Positions 8,022 to 18,850 of a DNA stretch of 64,000 bases are shown here, piece by piece (position 1 is the stretch's first letter; the number at the start of each line of letters is the position of its first letter). Made by a program: the position numbers and the translations under genes. This DNA is from Haliea sp. GTDB taxonomy: Bacteria; Pseudomonadota; Gammaproteobacteria; Pseudomonadales; Halieaceae. The notes under the pieces were generated by a model that saw only the letters and a program-made list of their open reading frames with translations, had not been told where the DNA came from and searched no databases. Where the stretch lies: assembly GCA_024642245.1 (NCBI GenBank), contig JAHEBM010000015.1:1-64000 (forward strand), given 5' to 3'.

Positions 8022-9767
8022 ATGGGCCTGATGCTGAACTTTTTCCGTGCTTACCCATCGCAGACAGTGCTGATGCTGCTGGCACTGCTGCTGTCGGGTC
8101 TCGCGGAGGGTGTCGGTTTATCCGCGCTGTTGCCGATGGTCAACATCGCCCTGGGCTCGGAAGCCACCGCGATGCTGGCCGGCGTCGCACCCCAGAGTGA
8201 CAACGGCTTCGAACAAGCCGTACTGGACGCACTCGCGTTCGTCGGCATCGCCCCCACCCTGGGCAACATGCTTGGCATCATGGTTTGGGGCGTCGCACTG
8301 AAGACCCTGTTCCTGCTACTCGCCCAGCGCCAGGTCGGTTACACAGCCGCCCAGGTGGGTACGGACCTGCGCCTGCAGATGCTGCGCGCCGTGCTGCGCA
8401 GCAAGTGGGAGTATTTCCTGCACCAACCGGTGGGCAAGCTGACCAACGCACTGGCCACCGAGGCCCAGCGCGCCTCCACCGCTTTCGTCAACGGCGCCAC
8501 CGCCATCACCTTCCTGATCCAGGCGCTGGTCTATGGCACCGTCGCATTCGCTATTTCCTGGCGGGCCTCACTGGCTGCCATCGGTGCCGGTGTCGTGGTG
8601 ATCGGGCTGTCCCATTTCCTGGTACGGCTCACCCGCCGGGCCGGCAAGCGCCAGACCTCCGTCATGGCTTCACTGATGGCCAACCTCACGGATACCCTGC
8701 AGTCAGTAAAACCCTTGAAGGCCATGTCCCGGGAACACCTGGCTGACAAGGTGCTGGCCCACGACACTAACCAGCTCAACAGGGCATTGCGCCGCCAGGT
8801 GCTCTACGGCGCAGTGCTGGATTCCGCGCAGGAAATGATGTTTACCGCCTTTATCTGCCTGGGCATCTGGGTTGCGATAGAAAAGTTTGCGATCGACCTG
8901 GCCATGGTCATGGTGTTGGTCGTGGCGCTGGGCCGGGCCTTCTCCTTCTTTGGCAAGGTGCAAAAGCAGCACCAGAAACTGGCACAGGGTGAAAGCGCCT
9001 ACTGGGCACTGATGGAATCCATCCAGGGGGCCGAGCAGGCCGAGGAAAAACTCGATGGCGGCGCCACGCCCCACTTTGAACAGGGCCTGGAATTCCGCGA
9101 CGTGGTGTTCTCCTACGACCAGCAGCACCCCGTATTCGACGGCCTGTGCCTGGATATCAAGGCCGGCGCGCTGACCACGCTGGTGGGCCCGTCGGGTTCG
9201 GGAAAAACGACAATCATCGACCTGTCCATCGCGCTGTTGCAACCACAGCAGGGCGCTGTACTGCTGGACGGCGTACCCCTGCCCCAGGTCGACATCAAGC
9301 AATGGCGCAGCCTGATCGGCTACGTCCCGCAGGACACCCTGCTGCTGCACGACAGCGTCCTTCACAACGTCACCCTCGGTGATCCCGAGCTGTCTGTCGC
9401 AGACGCGGAGGGTGCGCTGCGCGCAGCCGGCGCCTGGGACTTCGTCTGCGCCCTGCCCCAGGGCCTGGAGACCATCGTCGGCGAGCGCGGTGGAAAGCTT
9501 TCCGGCGGACAGCGCCAGCGAATCGTCATCGCCCGGGCGCTGATCAACAAACCCAGGTTGTTGATCCTGGACGAGGCGACCAGCGCCCTTGATCCTGAGA
9601 GCGAGGAAGTGGTGCGGCAAACCATGGAAGCACTGAAGGGCCGGCTGACTATCCTGGCCATCTCCCACAACCGGGCCCTGGTGCAGGCGGCAGATTACGT
9701 CTACCAGATGAACGCCGGTAATGCCCGCCTGCTCGACGCTGCCAGCCAGTCAGTCCTGGCTAAATAG
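8022..9767 (+). CDS. ABC exporter, fused permease-ATPase, MsbA-like
   Basis: A 581-residue half-transporter with an N-terminal six-helix exporter domain (about 1-320) and a C-terminal ATPase. The Walker A is GPSGSGKTT, the signature LSGGQRQRIVIARAL, the Walker B LLILDEATSALD and the switch His lies in AISHNRAL. Family members flip lipid A, glycolipids or peptides. Placement directly after lptFG and before sphingolipid genes suggests a lipid flippase feeding the Lpt machine; this is inferred. The extracytoplasmic loop between helices 1 and 2 is long (about residues 40-90), so it is not a canonical MsbA. Its end overlaps the convergent gene by 18 bases. Confidence 0.85.
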   Translation: MGLMLNFFRAYPSQTVLMLLALLLSGLAEGVGLSALLPMVNIALGSEATAMLAGVAPQSDNGFEQAVLDALAFVGIAPTLGNMLGIMVWGVALKTLFLLLAQRQVGYTAAQVGTDLRLQMLRAVLRSKWEYFLHQPVGKLTNALATEAQRASTAFVNGATAITFLIQALVYGTVAFAISWRASLAAIGAGVVVIGLSHFLVRLTRRAGKRQTSVMASLMANLTDTLQSVKPLKAMSREHLADKVLAHDTNQLNRALRRQVLYGAVLDSAQEMMFTAFICLGIWVAIEKFAIDLAMVMVLVVALGRAFSFFGKVQKQHQKLAQGESAYWALMESIQGAEQAEEKLDGGATPHFEQGLEFRDVVFSYDQQHPVFDGLCLDIKAGALTTLVGPSGSGKTTIIDLSIALLQPQQGAVLLDGVPLPQVDIKQWRSLIGYVPQDTLLLHDSVLHNVTLGDPELSVADAEGALRAAGAWDFVCALPQGLETIVGERGGKLSGGQRQRIVIARALINKPRLLILDEATSALDPESEEVVRQTMEALKGRLTILAISHNRALVQAADYVYQMNAGNARLLDAASQSVLAK

Positions 9768-10799
9768 GTTCTGCACTGCGGCGACGGCGCGCTGCATATC
9801 CGACTCTCCCGGCACCACCGATGCGCCGGACTCCTCCTCCAGCCACGTTGCGCGACTGCTTGCCCGCAACTGCTGGTGCACGAGCGTGATATCCCGGCTC
9901 AGGGGCTGCCAGAACCAGCGCATCAGGGCGCCGTACAAGCTGGCCTGCAAGCGGGAGTCCACGGGGACATCGCTGGGACCGCGCATCCCACCGAGGTCGA
10001 ATATCTGGACCGGGCGCCCGGTGGCACAGGCTTCCGACAACATCGCGATGCTGTCGCCCGTAACCACCAGCCTGTCGGCCACTGCAAGCATACCGAAGTA
10101 GGGATTGGCCTGGTCGTTGGGCTGCCAGCGATAGAAAAAATTGGGTACGTCGATACCGGCCTGCAATGCATCCACGGCATCGGCGCTGGTACGCGAGCTG
10201 GTGGACACCAGCAGCGATCCACCGTTCTGGCGCGCCAGGGTTGAGGCCTGGCGGGCGAGCCGGGAGGCCGCCAGGGGCCCCAGGGTGAAGGGTCCGCTGT
10301 CGCCCCCGGCAATCACCGCGATGTGCGGTCGCGGGAGGTGGGCAAAGGCCCCCTGCCACTGTTCCCTCGCGGAGGCCAGGCGCTCAGGCGTCACACTGTG
10401 CAGGGTGAGCATGTTGTTCAGGACGTTGGCCCGGCGAGGCACCCGGTACTGTGGCGTGGTAATCACGAGGTCGAAGGAATCCAGCGTTCCCCAGGGACGG
10501 CCCACATGAACGTAGCGGGTATGCCCACCGGAGTGCGCGCGAATCCAGCGACACACCGGTTCGTTGCGCACACCGCTGGAAATCACCAGGTCGGGCCAGG
10601 GGGCCTCCAGCATCGCGGCCGACTCGACCGTTATGCCACGCAGGCTGCTCTGGCCCAGCACGTGCGGCAACACAACGTGCTTGCGGTAGTGCAGGCGCTT
10701 GATTTCACAGGGCCAGCCGAGGGCATCTACCAACGCGCGAACCTGGCTTTGCTCTCCCGCGCGGTAGGCGTCGATCAACCAAATCACTGGCATTACCAT
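9750..10799 (-). CDS. ELM1/GtrOC1 family putative glycosyltransferase (copy 2)
   Basis: A 349-residue second member of the ELM1/GtrOC1 family. Landmarks are WLIDAYRAGEQSQ at the N terminus, GVRNEPVCRWIR, VGRPWG, AVIAGGDSGPF and VTGDSIAMLSEA near residue 265. The ORF track extends 40 residues upstream, but that stretch would run over the divergent acp gene and has no family character, so the ATG at 10799 or 10793 is preferred. It is only distantly similar to copy 1. Head-to-head with acp, it probably shares a regulatory gap of about 70 bases. A sugar transferase for the sphingolipid is one possible role. Confidence 0.72.
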   Translation of the reverse strand: MVMPVIWLIDAYRAGEQSQVRALVDALGWPCEIKRLHYRKHVVLPHVLGQSSLRGITVESAAMLEAPWPDLVISSGVRNEPVCRWIRAHSGGHTRYVHVGRPWGTLDSFDLVITTPQYRVPRRANVLNNMLTLHSVTPERLASAREQWQGAFAHLPRPHIAVIAGGDSGPFTLGPLAASRLARQASTLARQNGGSLLVSTSSRTSADAVDALQAGIDVPNFFYRWQPNDQANPYFGMLAVADRLVVTGDSIAMLSEACATGRPVQIFDLGGMRGPSDVPVDSRLQASLYGALMRWFWQPLSRDITLVHQQLRASSRATWLEEESGASVVPGESDMQRAVAAVQNLFSQD

Positions 10800-10870
10800 T
10801 CTTCCATGGGTATAGTTCGAGCCTTCGAAATCTAGCGACTTACCTTGGGTGGCGCAAGGGTAGAAACGAA

Positions 10871-11113
10871 ATGACCGATTACGAAGAATACCTGGGTTTC
10901 CTTTACAGCACGCTCGCATCCCACAATAAAAAGAACCTGGTCCTGGCGGAATCGACCCACCTCGTAGCCGATATCGGCCTGAGCTCCCTGGAGGTTATGG
11001 AGTTTATCGAGAAAATAGAAGACCACTTCGATATCTCGATCCCCCTCAACATCCTGCCCGACGTGAACACCATTGGTGAGCTGGCGAAAAAGGTCCAGGA
11101 ACTCAACCCCTGA
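10871..11113 (+). CDS. Acyl carrier protein of the sphingolipid locus (AcpR-like)
   Basis: An 80-residue acidic acyl carrier protein. The 4'-phosphopantetheine site is DIGLSSLEVMEF, with Ser39 in the place of the usual DSL serine (here SSL). Helices before and after match the ACP fold. It lies 112 bases upstream of serine palmitoyltransferase, as the dedicated ACP does in the Caulobacter sphingolipid locus, so it probably delivers the acyl chain to SPT after loading by the acyl-AMP ligase at 17055. The SSL in place of DSL marks it as a specialised, not fatty-acid-synthase, ACP. Confidence 0.88.
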   Translation: MTDYEEYLGFLYSTLASHNKKNLVLAESTHLVADIGLSSLEVMEFIEKIEDHFDISIPLNILPDVNTIGELAKKVQELNP

Positions 11114-11225
11114 GACCCGGTCGTAGTACGCACTAAAAGCACTACACTGTCAGGGCATCGAGGCACTACCCTTGTAGAGCCTGTGCGCACTGCGCTTCAA
11201 TTCACCAGGACAACGGGACTGCCCC

Positions 11226-13684
<2,459 letters not shown>

Positions 13685-13687
13685 GCT

Positions 13688-14611
13688 GTGCAGCACTTCG
13701 CACAGATATCCGACCCCCACCTGAGCTCCCTCGAAGGCGTGCACGCCCGTGACCTGCTCAACAAGCGGGTACTGGGTTACCTGTCCTGGAGCCGCCGGAG
13801 GCGTTTCGAGCACCGCCCCGAGGTGCTCGCTGCATTACAGCGCGACCTGCGGCAGTTCGAGCTTGACCAGGTCCTGGTTACCGGCGATCTCACCCACGTC
13901 GGCCTGCCGCAGGAATTCCGCCAGGCCCTCGCCTGGCTGCGGGGTCTTGGACACCCCCGCGATGTTGCACTGATTCCAGGCAATCACGACGCCTCGGTGG
14001 CCGCTCCCTGGGCCGACACCTTCGCCCTGTGGCGCGATTACATGGCATCAGATACCCAGGGGCGCGGGCCCGACAGCCTGGCGACCCTGTATCCCAGCCT
14101 GCGGGTGAGACAGGACATCGCCTTCATCGGCCTGACGACAGCCAATCCCAAACCGCCCTTTATGGCCACGGGTACCGCGGGCGCCGAACAACTGGGGCGA
14201 TTGCCTGCCCTGCTGGATGCGGCCCGGGCCAGGGGCCAGTTCAGGGTGATCTACCTGCACCATTCGCCAATGCCGGGCAAAGACAAATGGCGCAAGCGCC
14301 TGACGGATGCAACGCAGGTGCAAGCGGTGATAGCCAACCACGGTGCCGAGCTGGTACTGAACGGGCACGGCCACCGCTCACACTACGACGAAATTGACAC
14401 CGTCCATGGCAAGGTACCGCTCATCGCGATTCCCTCAGCCTCGGCACTGGGACGCCACGGGAACAACGTGGCGAGCTACAACTGCTACGGCGTCGCGCGA
14501 CGCGAGACCGGCTGGCAGCTGGAGGTGAAATCACGCGTCTTCCAGCGCCAGAGTGGGGAGTTTGCTGCGGGGGAATCGATATCCGTGGCGCTGGCGCGGG
14601 AGTTGCTGTAG
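13688..14611 (+). CDS. Calcineurin-like metallophosphoesterase
   Basis: A 307-residue metallophosphoesterase with all metal-binding motifs: DPH (ISDPHLS) at the N terminus, GDLTH near 60, GNHD near 97, a histidine in LHHSP near 195 and NGHGH near 222. It starts at a GTG three bases after the murA stop, so it ends the acp-spt-murA operon. Substrates in this superfamily include UDP-2,3-diacylglucosamine, phospholipids and cyclic nucleotides. In this context it may dephosphorylate a lipid intermediate, which is a guess. No signal peptide is seen, so it is probably cytoplasmic. Confidence 0.82.
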   Translation: MQHFAQISDPHLSSLEGVHARDLLNKRVLGYLSWSRRRRFEHRPEVLAALQRDLRQFELDQVLVTGDLTHVGLPQEFRQALAWLRGLGHPRDVALIPGNHDASVAAPWADTFALWRDYMASDTQGRGPDSLATLYPSLRVRQDIAFIGLTTANPKPPFMATGTAGAEQLGRLPALLDAARARGQFRVIYLHHSPMPGKDKWRKRLTDATQVQAVIANHGAELVLNGHGHRSHYDEIDTVHGKVPLIAIPSASALGRHGNNVASYNCYGVARRETGWQLEVKSRVFQRQSGEFAAGESISVALARELL

Positions 14612-14620
14612 GGCGGGCCA

Positions 14621-14640
14621 GGCCGCCACCCACGGCGGCC
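14621..14640. terminator. GC-rich hairpin between convergent genes
   Basis: GGCCGCC-ACCCAC-GGCGGCC forms a perfect 7-base-pair stem in the short gap between the convergent metallophosphoesterase and nucleotidyltransferase genes. No T-run follows on either side, so a terminator role is only probable from position. Confidence 0.4.
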
Positions 14641-14664
14641 GGGGTAATCTACTTTCCGGTGGTA

Positions 14665-15483
14665 TCAGGCGTTTTCGGCTGCGGCCTTGGCCAACGAACC
14701 CTTCACCAGCACCAGGTCGGCAACCGAATCCACATCGATAGCAGCGTTGGCGTAGGGCAGGATCACCGCCCGTATGCGCAGGCCCAGGCGCTTGCTCAGC
14801 TTGGCCAGGGCCTCTTCCAGCGACAGCAAGCCCAGGCGGTAGCGGATGACCGCCCACCAGCCCAGCAGGCCGATAACGACCAGTGGTTTTTTCCTCTCCT
14901 GCTCGATGCGGCGCCAGAACCTGGCCGCCCGACGACCCTCGGGCGTAATAAACGCAAACAGGTTACAGCCGCAGAAATCGCCATCGCTGAAATGCAGGAC
15001 GGTCTTCTTGATTCCCGGGTAGGCTTCCAGTACCAGCGCATGAGGTGCCAGGCCGACGGCGACATCAATATCGTCGGCCAGGCTCTGGCGCCCGAAGGCG
15101 TCGACAATCTCCGCCGTTAACAGCGGGTGATCAGCGGTGGTCAGCAGCACCGACTCCTCAGGGCCCAGCGCCTGCATAGCCTGGTAGGCACTGGTGCTGG
15201 GGCTGATACCAGGCTCCGTCCAGATCACTTCACCGGCCTCCACCCACTGTGCCAACTGGTCGTCCTTGGCGACCTCGCTGGCTTCCGGGCCCGACATGGC
15301 AATCTTGTTGACAACCCGCGACATGCGCAGGGCATTCAGTACCCGGCGTACCATGGGCAGGCCATCGAGATCGATCATGGCCTTGCTGCCTACCTTGGAG
15401 TGGCTGATAAGGGAATCGGCCTTGGTGCGGTCACCGGCCAGGACGATGGCCGTCATCTGGTGCTGTTCAGGATTGAGTTGCAT
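14665..15483 (-). CDS. MobA-like nucleotidyltransferase
   Basis: A 272-residue protein of the NTP_transf_3 (MobA-like) family, which activates sugars, alcohol phosphates or cofactors with an NTP. The N-terminal AIVLAGDRTKADSL is the nucleotide-binding loop, TTADHPLL near 115 holds the metal-binding Asp, and DVDSVADL near the C terminus is the usual second acidic motif. A hydrophobic segment (VVIGLLGWWAVI, about 200-211) is unusual and may attach it to the membrane. It lies 18 bases after the ceramide-synthase-like gene in the same leftward operon, so it may activate a sphingolipid head group. Confidence 0.7.
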   Translation of the reverse strand: MQLNPEQHQMTAIVLAGDRTKADSLISHSKVGSKAMIDLDGLPMVRRVLNALRMSRVVNKIAMSGPEASEVAKDDQLAQWVEAGEVIWTEPGISPSTSAYQAMQALGPEESVLLTTADHPLLTAEIVDAFGRQSLADDIDVAVGLAPHALVLEAYPGIKKTVLHFSDGDFCGCNLFAFITPEGRRAARFWRRIEQERKKPLVVIGLLGWWAVIRYRLGLLSLEEALAKLSKRLGLRIRAVILPYANAAIDVDSVADLVLVKGSLAKAAAENA

Positions 15484-15501
15484 AAATCTCGCTATCGTTC
15501 G

Positions 15502-16644
15502 TTAAAGTTCTTTTTCGTAGACGCGGTAGCGCTTATACGCCTTGCCACCGATGGTTTCAATGATGTTGCGCATGCCGTCGTTGTCTTCGAGTATCCAACC
15601 CATCTCCACATTCTCAACACCACGGGCATGCAGCGCCTTGCGCACCGCGTCGATCACCATGAACGCAAGGGTCGGGCCCAGCCGCGAGTGCTGGAAACTC
15701 TGGCGCACACCCATCAGGGGTATGCGGGCCGTCTTTGGGTGGCGCACCTTGAGGCGCCACAAAAGCCTGGCCCAGCCAAAGGGCAGTAATTTACCCTTCA
15801 GGTCCCGGGCGGCCTCATTGAGGTTGGGCAGGGCCACGATAAAGGCCACCGGCTCGCCGTCGTATTCAGCGATCTGGATATAATCATCGGGCATCAACAT
15901 CGCGAGGGTCTTGACGGTCTCTTCCCACTCGGCCGGCGCCAGCGGCACAAAACCCCAGTTGTGCTGCCAGGCGTCATTGAAAATATCCAGCATGATAGCC
16001 GCGTCCTCGGCCAACTGCTTGCGACGCACGCAGCGCACTTTCACCCGGTCCGACACCCGTTCGGCAAGCTTGTTCATCACCCGGGGCGCCTCAAAATCAG
16101 GCCGGATGGTATAGGCCAGCAGGTCTTTCACCGGATGACAGCCCTGCGCCTCTATGCGGGTACCATAGTAGGGACGGGCATGGCCCATGAGCACGAAGGG
16201 CGGGGTGGAAAAGCCCTCGACCAGCAGGCCCACTTCCTCGTTGATATGCAGGTTGAACGGGCCGCGCATCCGCTGCATGCCCTCGCTGCGCAACCAGCCG
16301 GCGGCGGCATCGAGCAGCGCGGCAAATACCGCGGCGTCATCCTCCGCTTCCAGCATGCCGAAATAACCGGCACCGTCCGCGTGCTGCTGCAGGTGCAATT
16401 CATCGATCTGGGCGGTAATGCACCCCACCGGCACACCATTACGCAAGGCAAGCCAGGCACGCCAGCGCGCGTGTTCGAAAAAGTGGTTCTTGGCGGACAG
16501 GCGCTCGCGCTGCTGGAAATTGAGGGGGGCGACCCAGGCCGGATCATTCGCATAGAGGCGGTGGGGCAGGGCCAGGAACTGGCGCCACTGGGCGGGCTCG
16601 GTAACCACTTCCAGCGTGAGGGCTGGGTCCCCGGAAACGGCCAT
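15502..16644 (-). CDS. bcerS: GNAT-fold protein resembling bacterial ceramide synthase (bCerS)
   Basis: A 380-residue protein from the ATG at 16644 (MAVSGDPALTLEV); the ORF track's extra N-terminal 113 residues lack family character. It has two GNAT-like halves: an N-terminal domain with HFFEHARWRAWLALRNGVPVG-type features (NHFFEH) and a C-terminal domain with QIAEYDGEPVAFIVALPN and the acyl-CoA region near GPTLAFMVIDAVRK. Family members of this length beside spt genes N-acylate the sphingoid base in Caulobacter-type pathways. It is first in a two-gene leftward operon with the nucleotidyltransferase and is divergent from the acyl-AMP ligase. Function is assigned by family shape and context. 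Confidence 0.72.
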   Translation of the reverse strand: MAVSGDPALTLEVVTEPAQWRQFLALPHRLYANDPAWVAPLNFQQRERLSAKNHFFEHARWRAWLALRNGVPVGCITAQIDELHLQQHADGAGYFGMLEAEDDAAVFAALLDAAAGWLRSEGMQRMRGPFNLHINEEVGLLVEGFSTPPFVLMGHARPYYGTRIEAQGCHPVKDLLAYTIRPDFEAPRVMNKLAERVSDRVKVRCVRRKQLAEDAAIMLDIFNDAWQHNWGFVPLAPAEWEETVKTLAMLMPDDYIQIAEYDGEPVAFIVALPNLNEAARDLKGKLLPFGWARLLWRLKVRHPKTARIPLMGVRQSFQHSRLGPTLAFMVIDAVRKALHARGVENVEMGWILEDNDGMRNIIETIGGKAYKRYRVYEKEL

Positions 16645-17054
16645 AATGCCCCCTGTCTGGCGCCCTGCGCAGGCAAAGACCGGAGTATACAGGCGAAACC
16701 CGCATTTGAAAAAGGCAATGGGGAAATTTCTTTGAATAACATAGACTTGCAGGCCAGCCAGGAACGACGCCAAAGAGGGACGAGGGCGCCGCCCATGCAC
16801 TATTGCGCAAGGTCCATTGGTATTATTACCTATGAGACGAAAGCGCGAAAATGCTAAAGTTGCGCCGTGTCTGGTAACCAGTCCAGGTTGCCGGAAAGTA
16901 AGGGCGCGAGGTGATACATGATACGCAACGCCAGCCCGCACTACCCAGAGACTTACTGGATTTGAGCTGCGCTCCTCGGCCATTCGGAGGATGAGCTCAT
17001 TGAACTATTTTGGACAAGCAGCGTCGGACAGGCTGCCTAATTGAGGAAATTCCA
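16645..17054. other. Divergent intergenic region of the sphingolipid locus
   Basis: This 410-base gap separates the leftward bcerS operon from the rightward acyl-AMP ligase operon and must hold both promoters; I see no convincing -35/-10 pair. A 14-residue reading frame (TTG at 17000, stop TGA at 17042-17044) is preceded by GGAGG (16986-16990), and its stop lies in the ribosome-binding site (TGAGGAA) of the ligase gene. It could be a coupled leader peptide. A second short frame, MIRNASPHYPETYWI, starts at 16918 after GAGGTGAT. Neither is certain. Confidence 0.35.
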
Positions 17055-18836
17055 TTGTCATCTCCTGAACTCAACTCCACGCCGACGAAACACCCGCTGC
17101 CCTTCCGTGCCGCCGATTTTGCCACACTGACTGAAGCCCTGGACTACGCCGCAAAAGGCGAAACCGGAGCCAATTTCTACACCGGTCGCGGCGCCATTTA
17201 CAGCGCATTGCCCTACAGCGAATTGCGCGCGCAGGCCATCGAGCTGGCACACAAGCTGCTGGGGCTGGGTGTTGAGCCGGGCAGCCGTGTGGCACTGGTT
17301 GCCGAGACCGACCCGGAGTTCCTCAAATTCTTCTACGCCTGCCAGTACGCCGGCCTGATTCCCGTCGCGCTGCCGGCCTCTATCAAGGTGGGTGCGCACC
17401 TGGCCTATGTGGCCCAGCTGCAACGCCTGCTCGAGGCCAGTGATGCCGCGATCGCCGTGGCTTCAGAGGGCTACCTGTCGTTCCTGCAGGAAGCCAGCGA
17501 AGGCCTGGCCATGCGCATGGTGGACATGCCTGCGTCATTCCATGCACTGCCCCGCGGCGAGCAGGCGCTCCCCCGGATCATGCCCGGCGATATCTCCTAC
17601 ATCCAGTACACGTCCGGCAGCACACGTTTCCCGCGCGGCGTGGTCATCAAGCACCAGACCGCACTGGCGAACCTGCAGGGTATCATCGGCCACGGCCTGA
17701 TGATGAACGGTGACGATCGCATGATGTCCTGGCTGCCCTTCTACCACGACATGGGCCTGGTGGGCTTTATGCTGGTGCCGATGGCGGCGCAGGTTTCCAT
17801 CGACTACCTGGATACTCGCGAATTCGCCATGCGCCCGCGCCAGTGGCTGGACCTCATGACCAAGTCGCGCGCCAGCATTTCTTTTGCGCCGTCTTTCGGT
17901 TACGACCTCTGCGCCCGTCGGGTACGCCCGGCCGACCTCGAAAACTACGACCTGAGCAACTGGCGCGTGGCGGGTATCGGCGCGGAGATGATTCGCCCCG
18001 AAACCCTGGACTACTTTGCCGACCTGCTTGAGCCCTGCGGCTTCGACCGCCGCGCGTTCCTGGCCTGCTACGGCATGGCCGAATGCACCCTGGGCATCAG
18101 CTTCTCTCCCCTGTGGACCGGTTTTACAACCCACCACATCGACAGTGACCACCTGTCCGACCATCATCGGGCCGTCCCGCTGGATGACGGTGACAAGCGG
18201 GGCCGCGGCCGCCACTTCGTCAACTGCGGCATCCCGCTGCCGGGCTTCGAAGTGCAGATTCGCGACGGCGAGGAGACGGTACTGGACGACTGGCACAGCG
18301 GCGTAATCTACCTGCGCGGACCCAGCGTTATGTCGGGCTATTTCAACCTGCCGGAAGAATCCAGTCACGCGCTGGACGCCGACGGCTGGCTGAACACCGG
18401 TGACATCGGTTACCAGGTCGATGGTGTGCTCACGATTACCGGTCGCAAGAAAGACCTGATCATCATTCACGGCCGCAACATCTGGCCGCAGGACCTGGAG
18501 CACATTGCCGAGGCCGAACCCGAAGTGCGCTCCGGTGATGCGGTGGCCTTCTCGGTACCGGACCACGAGGGCGAGGAGATGTGCGTACTGCTCGTTCAGT
18601 GCCGCGAGACAGACAGCAAGAAGCGCAACAACCTGGTGCGCCGCCTGAGCGCCCTGATGCGCCTGGAAATGAGCCTGGACTGCTATGTCGAGCTTGTTCC
18701 TCCGCGCTCGCTGCCCAAGACCTCCTCGGGCAAGCTGTCCCGCGCCAAGGCGCGCCTGGACTTCATCGCCTCCCACGAGGCCGACAACCTGAACGCGGTG
18801 ACCGAAGAGTTCCGCCTCAGAATCGCATCCGCCTGA
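17055..18836 (+). CDS. Fatty acyl-AMP ligase / acyl-ACP synthetase of the sphingolipid locus
   Basis: A 593-residue adenylating enzyme. The phosphate-binding loop is YTSGSTRFPRGVV (about 198-210), followed by SWLPFYHDMGL, the A5-type YGMAE and the A7/A8 motifs LNTGDIGY and GRKKDLIIIHGRNIWP. PFYHDMGLVG and the RNIWPQD segment are typical of fatty acyl-AMP ligases, which pass acyl adenylates to carrier proteins rather than CoA. It probably loads the ACP at 10871. The TTG at 17055 is chosen because TGAGGAA sits 6-7 bases before it; the TTG at 17010 lacks such a site. First gene of a rightward operon. Confidence 0.86.
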   Translation: MSSPELNSTPTKHPLPFRAADFATLTEALDYAAKGETGANFYTGRGAIYSALPYSELRAQAIELAHKLLGLGVEPGSRVALVAETDPEFLKFFYACQYAGLIPVALPASIKVGAHLAYVAQLQRLLEASDAAIAVASEGYLSFLQEASEGLAMRMVDMPASFHALPRGEQALPRIMPGDISYIQYTSGSTRFPRGVVIKHQTALANLQGIIGHGLMMNGDDRMMSWLPFYHDMGLVGFMLVPMAAQVSIDYLDTREFAMRPRQWLDLMTKSRASISFAPSFGYDLCARRVRPADLENYDLSNWRVAGIGAEMIRPETLDYFADLLEPCGFDRRAFLACYGMAECTLGISFSPLWTGFTTHHIDSDHLSDHHRAVPLDDGDKRGRGRHFVNCGIPLPGFEVQIRDGEETVLDDWHSGVIYLRGPSVMSGYFNLPEESSHALDADGWLNTGDIGYQVDGVLTITGRKKDLIIIHGRNIWPQDLEHIAEAEPEVRSGDAVAFSVPDHEGEEMCVLLVQCRETDSKKRNNLVRRLSALMRLEMSLDCYVELVPPRSLPKTSSGKLSRAKARLDFIASHEADNLNAVTEEFRLRIASA

Positions 18837-18850
18837 TTCCCAGCGGCAGC

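Noticed and set aside
15502-16983. Full-length 493-residue reading of the bCerS-like gene
   Set aside because: The first 113 residues have no family character and would cover the divergent promoter region; the ATG at 16644 gives the expected length.
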